Source: Salegentibacter maritimus (GTDB lineage Bacteria > Bacteroidota > Bacteroidia > Flavobacteriales > Flavobacteriaceae). From it: DNA of 64,000 nucleotides. Position 1 is the stretch's first letter; every line of letters begins with the position of its first letter. A program made the position numbers and the translations under genes. The stretch lies in NCBI RefSeq assembly GCF_016236915.1, contig NZ_JAEHOK010000018.1, positions 1 through 64,000 on the forward strand, in the 5' to 3' direction. Positions 45,901 to 54,701 of this stretch are shown in pieces. Under the pieces are notes generated by a model that saw nothing but the letters and a program-made list of their open reading frames with translations, made no database searches and was not told the DNA's origin.

Positions 45901-46405
45901 TTTCTTTGGAGGGTTTACCAATACCTTTAGCTATAAAGGCTTCTCACTTACTACCTTATTCAATTTTTCAGTAGGGAATGATTTACATTGGTTTAACCAG
46001 GCAAGGTCTATAAATTTTGCTAATTCATATTTTGGTGAAAATAAGACTACTGAAGTGCTTAATGCCTGGACCCCAGAAAACCCAACCAACCAGCCAAGGG
46101 CAGTTTATGGAGATCCAAATAATAACGATCGTATTTCAAGCTATTATGTATATGATGCTTCTTTCCTACGTTTAAAAACCGTAAACCTTCAATATGTGTT
46201 TTCTAAGGAAGCTTTGAACAAGTTTGGGTTTGTAAATAGTGCTACTATATACGTTACCGGACAAAACTTGTTAACCTTTACCAACTACCCTGGTGCAGAT
46301 CCTGAAGCTTCTAACTTGTATAATAACGATATAAGTGCAGGAAGAGACAATAACAGGTATCCTATATCTAGAGTATTTACGGCAGGAGTGAAAATTGGAT
46401 TTTAA
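42971..46405 (+). CDS. SusC/RagA TonB-linked outer-membrane receptor with STN signalling domain
   Basis: 1144 residues. A long signal peptide (to NTYGQ); STN/secretin domain about 45-118 (VSIHLEKVSLAQVFEEIEAK); carboxypeptidase regulatory-like domain about 133-212 (ISGKVLDEKGIPLLGATITVKG); plug with LNEVVVVGYGTTERQNLTGAVSTV, then IYGSRAANGVIIIETK; and the barrel to the end (GVKIGF). It imports a large substrate in complex with SusD. The STN domain explains the neighbouring FecI/FecR. The substrate is not apparent from sequence; the M16 peptidase downstream hints at peptides. Confidence 0.96.
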   Translation: MKKILALFGATEPKCKRLSLKLSFLFFMLSLFPINANTYGQEKVSIHLEKVSLAQVFEEIEAKTSYNIFYENSIIDLERKVSLDVSNQEVKTVLEMLFKNTAINFEILKEQIILTKKDIPLKSSSREPQSQQREISGKVLDEKGIPLLGATITVKGMNRGTTANFDGEFSLAVPNEAVLNISFVGYKSKEVEITDNDFYEITLQADLGNLNEVVVVGYGTTERQNLTGAVSTVNMENIRMQSPNINLDHALQGQIPGVYVSGATGQPGAPARIRIRGTTSLQGSNQPLYVIDGIPVVPNSNIPVGGREGQGLGGVLEAQGLNTPIGNINANDIASITVLKDASAGAIYGSRAANGVIIIETKSGNFSQAPRFNIDYSLSSQEAKTLDVLNAEQFKAITTTAVENGILDNSYTRNVLDGSYFGNANTNWEEVLSPSSSVISNFNLSVQGGSENTRYFSAIGANTQEGAFEGSNFDRYSFKLNLDTKVNNALNIGVQSSISYTNQDALDRSLIDRMYTFRPDLPIFDTDGNYSFSSGYASESPAALAQATNNNQTLLLLTSLFAELEITDGLTAKSLIALNYNDGSQASFYPKFTFRGGWSSFTGEGDGYAQQSSSKFSNLMWENTLRYDKVFNEVHQINTVIGASFEQNKTSLLKGWGTGYFNDVLTNISSATVSRDASSNKTAYGLQSYFGRFNYNFDSRYLLSLSARVDGSSKFAKENTHAFFPAAAVGWRLSEEAFLKNSNTVNELKLRTSWGVTGQQDFSPYQWRTLYATDDYGDMPAIVLNQLGNDRLKWERSKQFDLGVDYSLFDDRLSGTIGYYEKNTEDAIFTAISPGSTGFSSVQANVGNTSNKGVEFEINADIIRSDDFNWRLGLNANKNRNKLTEISDDFKDEDGFVSGFGGGGLLREGSPIGLIYGYVSEGIFQEQSEIDGLNANSPTGIYQEAGTSLGDLRFADLNNDGVVNAQDQEVIGDTQPDFFGGFTNTFSYKGFSLTTLFNFSVGNDLHWFNQARSINFANSYFGENKTTEVLNAWTPENPTNQPRAVYGDPNNNDRISSYYVYDASFLRLKTVNLQYVFSKEALNKFGFVNSATIYVTGQNLLTFTNYPGADPEASNLYNNDISAGRDNNRYPISRVFTAGVKIGF

Positions 46406-46412
46406 AAACTAT

Positions 46413-47756
46413 ATGATGAAAAAAATAATAATACCTATATTATCAATATTCCTAATGGCATCCTGTGAACTAACCGATGTCTTAGATCAGGACCCACCAA
46501 ATAATTTGGTTCCCGAGAATGTAGTGAAAAATGAGAATGACGCAAAAGCATTATTGAATGGTGTTTACAGTACAATAATTTCTTTCTCAAGTGCGCATTA
46601 TTATATGTACTCAGAATTAGTTCCCGCTGGCCTTAGCGGATCTATGAGCTACATTGGTTTTGGTGACGGAAATTCAGCTTTTGTGACCAACAGCGTTCTT
46701 TTTGACAATAGTGAATTAAAAAGTTTCTGGCAAATTAAGTACAAAGTACTGGATGCAGCTAATAATACCATAGCTCTTGTAGAGGAATTGCCCGATGAAG
46801 AATTTTCGGGGAATACCAAGTCTGAAATTATTGGCGAAGCTCATTTTTTAAGGGCAATGAGTAGCTTTGATTTATTAAGGTATTTCGGTGAGTTCTACGA
46901 TTTAGATAGTGAATATGGAATTATTATTCGTACAGAACCGGTAAACTTTGTTACCCGTAATAAAGCTAGAAGCAGCGTGGCCGCTACCTACGAGCAGATA
47001 TTGTCAGATTTAGATTATGCCATCGCTAATGCTCCAGATTTTTCGGTAAACCATAGAGCTTCTAAAACTGCGGCTAAGGCATTAAAAGCTCGTGTGCTTT
47101 TGTTCATGGGGAACTATAGTGGTGCAGCCAGTATGGCAAACGAGGTTATAGAAAGCCAGGTTAGGCAGTTGGAGCCAGATTTCCCTACAGTGTTTAATAA
47201 TGGATTAAATTCTTCTGAAATTATTCTTCTTACCCATAGAAGTCCAGATTCAGACACTGAAGACAATAACCGAAAGCGATTTTATTCAGGAAGAACCGGT
47301 AACAGCTGGTATCCTGAAATGATGGAAGGAGACCCCAGGCAGGAGTTTACCTATGAAGGGCTTAAAATTCTGAAGGTAAATAATGAGGAAACTTTTAGGC
47401 CTACTTACTTTCTTAGATTGGCTCAAATGTACTTAATTAAAGCTGAAGCCCTGGCATTTGAAAATGCTGCGCTTGAAGATATTCAGGAACCACTTAATGC
47501 AATTCGTTTAAGAGCAGGTTTGGCACCTTCTGAAGCAACTACTATCGAGGCTGTAAAAGAAGAGATCTTTCAGGAATATGTGAAAGAACTTGCTTTTGAA
47601 AATGGTACCGAATGGTTTGCTGCGATTAGATTTAATAAAATTATGGAGCTAAAGCCGGAAGTAACAAATAAAAACCAATTCATTTTACCAATACCGGAAG
47701 ATGAAATTTTTGGAAATTCAGAATTAAACCTTTCAGACCAGAATCCTGGTTATTAA
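46413..47756 (+). CDS. SusD/RagB outer-membrane lipoprotein
   Basis: About 447 residues from ATG 46413 (or the adjacent 46416). Lipobox IFLMASCELTD. SusD pattern: a helical TPR-like scaffold (EAHFLRAMSSFDLLRYFGEFY, ASKTAAKALKARVLLFMGNYSGAASMANEVI) and a C-terminal part with QMYLIKAEALAF...LNAIRLRAGL and an EDEIFGNSELN end. It caps the SusC barrel and binds the substrate. Starts 8 bases after the SusC stop, one operon. Confidence 0.95.
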   Translation: MMKKIIIPILSIFLMASCELTDVLDQDPPNNLVPENVVKNENDAKALLNGVYSTIISFSSAHYYMYSELVPAGLSGSMSYIGFGDGNSAFVTNSVLFDNSELKSFWQIKYKVLDAANNTIALVEELPDEEFSGNTKSEIIGEAHFLRAMSSFDLLRYFGEFYDLDSEYGIIIRTEPVNFVTRNKARSSVAATYEQILSDLDYAIANAPDFSVNHRASKTAAKALKARVLLFMGNYSGAASMANEVIESQVRQLEPDFPTVFNNGLNSSEIILLTHRSPDSDTEDNNRKRFYSGRTGNSWYPEMMEGDPRQEFTYEGLKILKVNNEETFRPTYFLRLAQMYLIKAEALAFENAALEDIQEPLNAIRLRAGLAPSEATTIEAVKEEIFQEYVKELAFENGTEWFAAIRFNKIMELKPEVTNKNQFILPIPEDEIFGNSELNLSDQNPGY

Positions 47757-47853
47757 TAATACAATGCCCAAAAAGTAAAAAAAAGCCTCTATATCAAAGG
47801 TGTAAATCTGCTTTTTGGGTGTTTATAAAAATCATTTTTTAAAGATAAACTAT

Positions 47854-50667
47854 ATGAGTAAATTAAAATTCCTTACGGGGATACTGCTTTTTTGTGCCCT
47901 AACCAATCTAGTTGCCCAGGACCTAACTAAAAAGGTTCCTATAGATCCTTCTATAACTACTGGAAAGCTGGATAACGGTTTAACTTACTATATTAAACAT
48001 AATCCCAAAACAGAGAACAAAGCAGAATTACGCCTGGTTATAAATGCAGGTTCCTTACTGGAAACCGAAGAACAACAAGGTCTTGCCCACTTTCTTGAGC
48101 ACATGGCATTTAATGGAACCCGTAATTTTGAAAAAAATGAACTTATTGACTACCTGGAAAATCTGGGAGTACTATTTGGTGCCGACCTTAATGCGCACAC
48201 CAGTTTTGATGAGACCGTTTATAAGCTAACACTGCCAACAGATGATGAAGAGGTTTATGATAAAGGTATTGAGATTTTAAGAGACTGGAGTGATGGTATA
48301 ACCCTGGCAGAAAAAGACATAGATGAGGAACGTGGCGTGATTGCAGAAGAATTGAGAAGCGGACTTATAGGTTCACGCCGACTTTTTAACAGTTATATAC
48401 CTTTAATTACAAATAATGCCCGGCACGCCGAAAGGCTTCCTATTGGAAAATTAGACGTTATTCTTAATGCTGATTACGAAGAGCTTAGAAAATTTTATAG
48501 AGATTGGTATAGACCAGATCTAATGGCTTTAATGGTAGTTGGGGATATTGATGTAGAAGAAACCAAACAAAAAATAATACAAAATTTTGGGGACTTGAAG
48601 AACCCAACCAGTCCTAAGCCACGAACCCAATATGGTATACCTGATAATAAGGAATTAAAGGCCGGTATTTTTACAGATCCCGAGGTATCATCCCTTAAGT
48701 TTTTTGCTTATTATAAAAAACAGAAAAACAACACCGAAACTTTAGAAGATTACCGCAAAACCTTAGTGGGTAGGTTGTATACCGGTATGTTAAACTTACG
48801 AATGGAAGAGGCCAGGGAAGAAGGAAGAGCTCCTGTTATTGAAATTAAAGGAGGAATGGGGAATTTTCTAGCCGATAAGAATTCATATTTTGTAAGTGCT
48901 ACCCTTAAAGAAGACCAGATTAAAGAAGGTATTATTGCTACGCTTAAAGAAAGTGAACGGGCTAAACGTTATGGCTTTAACCAAAGTGAATTAGATCGCT
49001 ATAAAAAACAACTTCTTAATCGTGCAAACCTGGTTAGAAAGGAAGAAGGAAAAATAAATTCTCGTAGTTATGTTGAAGATTATGTAGATCATTTTATAGA
49101 AGGTGATCCAATTCCGGGTAGTGAATTTACCTACAATTTTTACAAAGACCAGCTTCCTACAATTAGCCTGGAAGAAGTAAATGCCTTAAGTGAGAAATGG
49201 ATAGGCGATGAGAATATAAGCTTAATCCTAGCAGGACCGGAAAAAGATGATTTAAAACTTCCGGGAGAGGAAACTTTGGTACAGTGGTTTGAATCTGTAA
49301 AAGATTTGAAATTAGAACCCTATGAAGACGATTTAAAAGTAGATGAATTAATGTCCTGGGAACCAAAACCGGGAAAGGTTAAAAATACTTCTTACAATAA
49401 AGATATTAATGTTACCGAATGGGAATTATCAAACGGGGTAACAGTAGTTTTGAAACCTACAAAATTACAAAATGATGTTATAAGCATTAGTGCTGTTCGT
49501 CCCGGCGGTAGTTCTTTAGCTCCCGATGAAGACTATATATCTGCACGTTTTGCAGCAGGTATAATCAATAAAAGCGGTTTAAATAATATTTCTGAAAGCG
49601 GATTGAGAAAACTGAATATGGGAAAGACAGTTTCAGTTAAAAATTATATAAACTTTTATGAAGAACTAATCTCTGGAGAGAGCTCTACTAAAGATTTAGA
49701 AACGATGTTAAAAATGATACATCTTTCTTTTACCAATCCTAATAAAGACGAAGCTGCCTTTTCAGTTTTTAAAGACAGAAGGGTTTCAGCCTATAAAAAT
49801 AACGAAATCACCCCTTATAGCTATTTCCGTAAGAAAATCGCTATTGAAATGAGCGATAACCATCTTAGGGCTGTTCCGGTAGAATCGAAACAAATTAAAG
49901 ATGGATTGAATTTAGATAAAGCTTTTGATTTTTATAAAGAACGCTTTGCTTCTGCCAAAGGCTTTACCTTCTTTATTTTAGGAAATTTTGAACTGGATTC
50001 TATAAAGCCTTATGTTGAAACTTATATTGCTAGTTTACCTTCAAAGAATATAAAGCAAAAGAGCAAAGACATTAAATTGCGCTATACCCAGGGGAATAAC
50101 GAAACCTTTTATAAAGGACAGGAAGATAAAGCTGAAGTGCATCTTAGGTATACAGGTAAATTTGATTTTTCTACAAGAAAAAGAGATTTATTAAGTGCAC
50201 TGACGCACGTTATAAGGCTTAGGTTATATGAAGAATTAAGAGAGAATAGAGGAGGGGTTTATGGTGTTAGAGTAGCTTCATTTGCTACAGATATACCTTA
50301 CAAATGGTACCGCCAAAGCATTGACTTTACCACTGCTCCAGATGATGTTGAGGACCTTATAAAGGCCGTACACGTAGAATTAGATAAAATTAGAAAAGAA
50401 GGCGTGACCCAGGAAGATTTAAATAAGGTAAAAGAAGCTTTACGCTTAAGGGGAAAAGAAGGCCTGGACTATAATAGTTATTGGTCTATGAAGCTAAAAG
50501 AAGCTTATAAATACAACCTGAACCCTTCTAAAATTCCAGACTTTAATTCTTTTGCCGATGAATTAAGCTCAAAGGAGCTTCAGGAGCTTGCCAAAGAATA
50601 TTTAATAGAAGATAATTATTCTCAATTTATTCTTCTACCTGAAAAAATGGAAAAGAAAGCTGGGTAA
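47854..50667 (+). CDS. M16 family zinc peptidase (insulinase-like), exported
   Basis: 937 residues from ATG 47854, which gives a clean signal peptide (KFLTGILLFCALTNLVAQ). The inverted zinc motif HFLEH (79-83) sits in GLAHFLEHMAFNGTRNF, with the downstream third ligand in DEERGVIAEELR. Two further M16 repeats follow (RADWYRPDLMALMVVGDID-like region; C-terminal half with GFTFFILGNFELDSI). It probably breaks peptides in the periplasm before or after uptake by SusCD. A terminator follows at 50695. The gap to SusD is about 97 bases, so cotranscription is likely but not sure. Confidence 0.93.
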   Translation: MSKLKFLTGILLFCALTNLVAQDLTKKVPIDPSITTGKLDNGLTYYIKHNPKTENKAELRLVINAGSLLETEEQQGLAHFLEHMAFNGTRNFEKNELIDYLENLGVLFGADLNAHTSFDETVYKLTLPTDDEEVYDKGIEILRDWSDGITLAEKDIDEERGVIAEELRSGLIGSRRLFNSYIPLITNNARHAERLPIGKLDVILNADYEELRKFYRDWYRPDLMALMVVGDIDVEETKQKIIQNFGDLKNPTSPKPRTQYGIPDNKELKAGIFTDPEVSSLKFFAYYKKQKNNTETLEDYRKTLVGRLYTGMLNLRMEEAREEGRAPVIEIKGGMGNFLADKNSYFVSATLKEDQIKEGIIATLKESERAKRYGFNQSELDRYKKQLLNRANLVRKEEGKINSRSYVEDYVDHFIEGDPIPGSEFTYNFYKDQLPTISLEEVNALSEKWIGDENISLILAGPEKDDLKLPGEETLVQWFESVKDLKLEPYEDDLKVDELMSWEPKPGKVKNTSYNKDINVTEWELSNGVTVVLKPTKLQNDVISISAVRPGGSSLAPDEDYISARFAAGIINKSGLNNISESGLRKLNMGKTVSVKNYINFYEELISGESSTKDLETMLKMIHLSFTNPNKDEAAFSVFKDRRVSAYKNNEITPYSYFRKKIAIEMSDNHLRAVPVESKQIKDGLNLDKAFDFYKERFASAKGFTFFILGNFELDSIKPYVETYIASLPSKNIKQKSKDIKLRYTQGNNETFYKGQEDKAEVHLRYTGKFDFSTRKRDLLSALTHVIRLRLYEELRENRGGVYGVRVASFATDIPYKWYRQSIDFTTAPDDVEDLIKAVHVELDKIRKEGVTQEDLNKVKEALRLRGKEGLDYNSYWSMKLKEAYKYNLNPSKIPDFNSFADELSSKELQELAKEYLIEDNYSQFILLPEKMEKKAG

Positions 50668-50694
50668 TTTCAGTGATTTGATTGAGTTAGCAAG

Positions 50695-50730
50695 AAAAAC
50701 CGTTTCGTTAAAAAGAAACGGTTTTTTTTA
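50695..50730 (+). terminator. Strong rho-independent terminator
   Basis: AAAAACCGTTTC (50695-50706) / GAAACGGTTTTT (50715-50726) followed by TTT. It ends the SusCD-M16 unit. Confidence 0.9.
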
Positions 50731-51094
50731 TGACTTTTTTACAAGCTCTTTAATCCTTCAAGCTTACATAGCCAATGAATAAGCTTTGATAATAAACAGA
50801 AATTTAGAAATCATTTTACGCTTATTTCCCGGTAATCTGCACTGCACAAAACTGGTGTGAAAATACAGTTGTGGTGCCGGAACAAATAAGAGCATATTAC
50901 ATTAAAATTTGTTCATTCTATTCTACTAAGCTTTTTAGGTTTGAATGGAAAAGTAAAGTATTTAAGGTGAAAAAATAAATTACCTCGTGACAAGCCAATG
51001 GAGCATTAAATGTAAAGTTTTTTGATTTCAAGGCGTGCCTGAAAGTCTCAATAATCTCGGGATAAAGGATTATAGAGTAAACTTGTAATTGCCT
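50731..51094. other. Gene-free stretch
   Basis: Contains one imperfect hairpin (GCAC...CACAA...ACTG from 50839, pairing with CAGTTGTGGTGC to 50877, closed by CCGG/CCGG). Otherwise AT-rich with no recognised feature. Confidence 0.45.
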
Positions 51095-52696
51095 TTAAGC
51101 TGCGCTCGCCTTAGTTTTCTTTGATATCCTCAAAACAGCAAAAAAAGCGGTTAAAGAAAGTAGTACCCAAAATACATCAACTACAAAAATTTGGGTATAA
51201 CCTTTTTGAAGGGAAATCCATATCCAATTACCCGTGATTATACCATTAGCAACCGGAACCAGCATACCGAGGATACTCCCTAAGACTAAACAGGTTTTAT
51301 TAGTGAAATGATTGTCTCGTTTTATGGTGAATAAAATGCTTAATATTAACCATCCCCAAAAAAACACCTGGTAAATAAGATCCTTTCGTACTCCCCCTGT
51401 ATCTGCAACATAACTTTCTCCAAAAACCTTCATAACTATAAAAATAATGGCAGTTATTGGTAATAAACTTAGGCAAACAGAGGTATAAATAGTGACCAGC
51501 CAGTTATTGAAGGTTCTCTTGCTTTTTGAAACACTTTTTTTATTTCTGGCAACTAGCCATATATAAACCCCTGAAAGAATTACAAAACATGTAACAAAAC
51601 CCAGAACAAGGTAAATTAGTTTAAGGCCATACCCACCATAATCACCATAATGCAATCGGCGTAAAAGGTTAAAAGTTCCCTGGGCGTAAGAAGTGGGGGA
51701 GTCGATAGATTTTTCGGCGATAAGTTTAGCGTCTGCTATTCTATAGGTTTGGGAGGCCCGGTCTAGCAGATTTTCATCAAAACCGGGAGAACCGCTTAGT
51801 TGTACATACATATTGGCGTCGCCATAATTTATAATTTTAAGCTCACTAAGTTTTAGGTCGGGCCATTTTTTCAGGATCTTCCCTGCAAAATGATTAATTG
51901 AAAAGTCTTTTTGTATTGGTGTATAGGTGAATTCCATGTTGTCAACTTCTTCTTCCAGGTTTAGGATGTTTGCTATTTCACCGGGTTCATCTGGAAACAG
52001 GTAGCTTTCTACGGGCGGGAGCATTACCATATATCCAATCATTAAATAGCAACCGGTAACTGCAAAAATAAACTGGTAGGGAAGTCCAATTATACCCAGT
52101 GCCACATGGGCATCAGTCCAAATAGTTTTCCATTTGGCCATGGGACGGAATGTGTAGAAGTTGGAGATTATTTTTTTCCAATGTACCAGCACACCGGTTA
52201 TTATGGCAAAAAGAAAAAAGAAAGCAACTAAACCTGCCAGTAAATAACCAGACCTTCCAAAAAAGTTAAGCTGTGCAAAAAAGTGTAAGCGATAGAAGAA
52301 TTCACCAAGTGAATAATTAGACTGATAGTCCTTTTTTTCAAAAGAATCCATATCCATAAAAAGATAATTAGATAATCTTCCGCTATTTTCATCAGTAAGG
52401 CTAGAGTCTTTGGAAGGCGTCATAGAAACATTTACTTCCCGCTCAAAATAACGATGAGAGTAGGAAATATCTCTTCCATAGAGATTTTTATTTTCTTCTA
52501 ATTTCTTTAAAGACCTATCAAAATTAATGGTGTTAAAGTAATTTTCTTCAATAGGTTTGTTATGCTCCCAGGCACTTATTTCATCTCGCAAAAAAGCAAT
52601 AGAACCGGTGAAAAAAATAATATATAAAAGTGCACTTATAATTATACCGCTAATGGTGTGGGTATGAAAGAGAATATTGTAAATTCTATTGGACAT
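51095..52696 (-). CDS. PepSY-associated membrane protein (XusC-like reductase-type)
   Basis: 533 residues with about six membrane helices and two PepSY-type periplasmic segments. The first helix (HTISGIIISALLYIIFFTGSIAFLRDEISAWEHN) and the conserved H residues in ILFHTHT, LHFFAQL and WTDAHVALGIIGLPYQFIFAVTG are those of PepSY-TM proteins, thought to reduce iron or siderophores in the inner membrane. It is last in the row TonB receptor, DUF4374, two small membrane proteins, PepSY, matching the layout of Xus-type siderophore loci. Confidence 0.88.
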   Translation of the reverse strand: MSNRIYNILFHTHTISGIIISALLYIIFFTGSIAFLRDEISAWEHNKPIEENYFNTINFDRSLKKLEENKNLYGRDISYSHRYFEREVNVSMTPSKDSSLTDENSGRLSNYLFMDMDSFEKKDYQSNYSLGEFFYRLHFFAQLNFFGRSGYLLAGLVAFFFLFAIITGVLVHWKKIISNFYTFRPMAKWKTIWTDAHVALGIIGLPYQFIFAVTGCYLMIGYMVMLPPVESYLFPDEPGEIANILNLEEEVDNMEFTYTPIQKDFSINHFAGKILKKWPDLKLSELKIINYGDANMYVQLSGSPGFDENLLDRASQTYRIADAKLIAEKSIDSPTSYAQGTFNLLRRLHYGDYGGYGLKLIYLVLGFVTCFVILSGVYIWLVARNKKSVSKSKRTFNNWLVTIYTSVCLSLLPITAIIFIVMKVFGESYVADTGGVRKDLIYQVFFWGWLILSILFTIKRDNHFTNKTCLVLGSILGMLVPVANGIITGNWIWISLQKGYTQIFVVDVFWVLLSLTAFFAVLRISKKTKASAA

Positions 52697-52708
52697 TTTG
52701 AAGGGAAT

Positions 52709-52987
52709 TTAGGGAATGACATAAATAAGCAGAACGAAAAATGCGGATAAAAGAAGGTATATCCCCCATATTTTAAAGCCATTTTTAGCCAAAAAGGCGA
52801 TTATCATTAACGCAACCCATACTATAAAACCTGCAAATTGTAAGGTAATGAGCGATGCGGCATTTTTAAAAAATTGGATGAAAATCATAAAAAAGCTTTG
52901 CGTGAGGATAAATCCACCAATAAAACCAGCCGTAATTTTTAAGAGACGTTGCCACGTAGAGGAGAAGTGTTTTTTATTTGCCGGCAT
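52709..52987 (-). CDS. Small membrane protein, DUF3649-like
   Basis: 92 residues, three hydrophobic helices (ITAGFIGGFILTQSFFMIFI, LQFAGFIVWVALMIIAFLA, IWGIYLLLSAFFVLLIYVI). Its place between an iron TonB receptor and a PepSY protein is that of DUF3649 proteins in Proteobacteria. The family call rests mainly on context. Its start overlaps the end of the next upstream gene by 14 bases. Confidence 0.6.
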   Translation of the reverse strand: MPANKKHFSSTWQRLLKITAGFIGGFILTQSFFMIFIQFFKNAASLITLQFAGFIVWVALMIIAFLAKNGFKIWGIYLLLSAFFVLLIYVIP

Positions 52988-53321
52988 AATAAGAGAGGTA
53001 AATTTCAGTAAGTAAGATTAGTGCAATTAAAACGCCCCATAATTTTAGAGACGGAATTTTTAAAGGTATAAGCAGTATGCTTAGACTCGCTGCCAGGCTT
53101 AAGATCATTAAAAAATAAAGAGATCCTACTAACCAACCTAAATGTAAAAAACAAATGCACAGACCTAATACCATTAATAAAATCCCTAGATAATTGGCAT
53201 TTTTGGGATGATTTTTTAGCCATTGTTGCACAGGATATTTTACATTGAATTTTGCTCTCTTTGAACTATGATAACAGGAGATAAAACCTAAAAGCGTTAT
53301 TAAAAAGGCGAGTGAGATCAT
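52974..53321 (-). CDS. Small membrane protein, DUF3325-like
   Basis: 115 residues, helices at both ends and a polar HHS/KRAKFNVKYP loop (ITLLGFISCYHSSKRAKF). DUF3325 proteins sit in the same kind of siderophore operon as DUF3649. Context-based assignment; function unknown. Confidence 0.6.
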   Translation of the reverse strand: MISLAFLITLLGFISCYHSSKRAKFNVKYPVQQWLKNHPKNANYLGILLMVLGLCICFLHLGWLVGSLYFLMILSLAASLSILLIPLKIPSLKLWGVLIALILLTEIYLSYYAGK

Positions 53322-53383
53322 CTTTAAATTTTAATAGTAGGCCTCATAAAATTATGAGTTATAAACTATATTAGTAAGGTGAG

Positions 53384-53407
53384 CATTTCGGCCCGAAGGC
53401 CGAAATG
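53384..53407 (-). terminator. Hairpin after the DUF4374 gene
   Basis: CATTTCGGC (53384-53392) / GCCGAAATG (53399-53407), perfect 9-bp stem and 6-base loop, 26 bases beyond the DUF4374 stop. No T-run on the minus strand; partial terminator or 3' stabiliser inside the operon. Confidence 0.55.
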
Positions 53408-53432
53408 TCTCTGGCTTATTCAAACTGGTTTA

Positions 53433-54671
53433 CTAATTTACTTTTACCGGGCTAAGCTTGCTAATAGCTGTTATATTACCTCCCTTTACTTCTAAGCCTT
53501 TTGTAGCAGTTGCAGTTTTAACATTAATATTATAAACATAACTGCTTTCGGTTGTGGTAATGCCAATGTGTACAGTTCCATTAGCATCTACATAGTTATT
53601 ACTGGTTACATTTTGTATGCTTGCTGCCTCAGGGACTCCATCTAACCACTCAAATGTTTTATCGTAAACATTGATTATCGCCAAATTCGTGCCTACGCTA
53701 TAAGCTGCTTTTTCTTTTTTCATCATCACAACAAAGTCTCCATCTCCGCCATAAATATGATTGGTAACGTAGTAGCCTCCTGAGGCTTGCTCCAGATCAA
53801 AAAGGTAAGATTCATCGAATTCGGTTTCTCCGCTGTTTATCCTGGTAACTGCCGAAGGTTTTGTAGAGGTTATATCTCCATTAGATGAGCCAAGAGATGA
53901 TGAAAATGCATAGGCATCTCCCGTTTCGTCTACACTAAGCCCATTGGTGAAATACCTGCCAATAGAACTTGTCCTATCGTCATTTATAACTTTTTCCAGT
54001 TCCATTTCAGGATAAGAATACACGGCAATCCAGGCCTGGTTTGGGTAATTGGTTCCAAACCTATCATTACAACAAGCCTTAATACTATAAAAAGGAGCAA
54101 AAACTTTATCGCCTACCTGGGTCATCCAGGTAAAAAATGCCTGTTCCCCTTCGGGCGCAAGAGCAGCCGTGTTAATTTCACCTTCGTCCACAAACTGGCT
54201 GTTGCCGGTATCTAATCGGTACCAGCTTGCCACCGGCGATTCGCTGTTTCTGGAAACCCGGCTCATAAGAACGTCATCTCCTACATTAGTAAAAGTATGT
54301 ACAGTTTCCGATTGGAAATCTGATATTTTATCTAAAGCTCCATTTTCATTTAACTGGTAGGTGGTTACTGCACCGGGGTTTCCCTGGCCATAGAGCAAGC
54401 TAAAAAACTTATTATTGGAAGTAATATAATAACGGTAAGTGCCGTCTTGTTCTACTCCGTTTCCCTGAGTGCTTATTGTGCCTTCCGTAACACTTTCTGC
54501 AGTAAGTAAATAGTCGGCTACTCCTTCTGAAGCTACCGGGGTGGCTGCAATAATATATTTATCTGTAGCGGTTTCTCCTTCTCCCGGAACATCGGGATCG
54601 TCTTCACTGCAGCTTACACTAATTAGAGCTAAACTTAGCATGGCGAGAAAATTAAAATTGAACTTTTTCAT
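53433..54671 (-). CDS. DUF4374 lipoprotein (XusB-like siderophore-binding protein)
   Basis: 412 residues, lipobox LALISVSCSEDD. After a Pro/Gly/Asp linker comes a beta-propeller-like DUF4374 domain (DKYIIAATPVASEGVADYLLTAES, GTYRYYITSNNKFFSLLYGQGNP, SSIGRYFTNGLSVDETGDAY). DUF4374 proteins of Bacteroides (XusB) are surface lipoproteins that bind xenosiderophores and hand them to the TonB receptor. The position next to a TonB receptor and a PepSY protein supports this. It starts 31 bases after the receptor gene. Confidence 0.87.
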   Translation of the reverse strand: MKKFNFNFLAMLSLALISVSCSEDDPDVPGEGETATDKYIIAATPVASEGVADYLLTAESVTEGTISTQGNGVEQDGTYRYYITSNNKFFSLLYGQGNPGAVTTYQLNENGALDKISDFQSETVHTFTNVGDDVLMSRVSRNSESPVASWYRLDTGNSQFVDEGEINTAALAPEGEQAFFTWMTQVGDKVFAPFYSIKACCNDRFGTNYPNQAWIAVYSYPEMELEKVINDDRTSSIGRYFTNGLSVDETGDAYAFSSSLGSSNGDITSTKPSAVTRINSGETEFDESYLFDLEQASGGYYVTNHIYGGDGDFVVMMKKEKAAYSVGTNLAIINVYDKTFEWLDGVPEAASIQNVTSNNYVDANGTVHIGITTTESSYVYNINVKTATATKGLEVKGGNITAISKLSPVKVN

Positions 54672-54701
54672 ATTGATTATTGTTTTGGTGTTAGTATTAG
54701 A

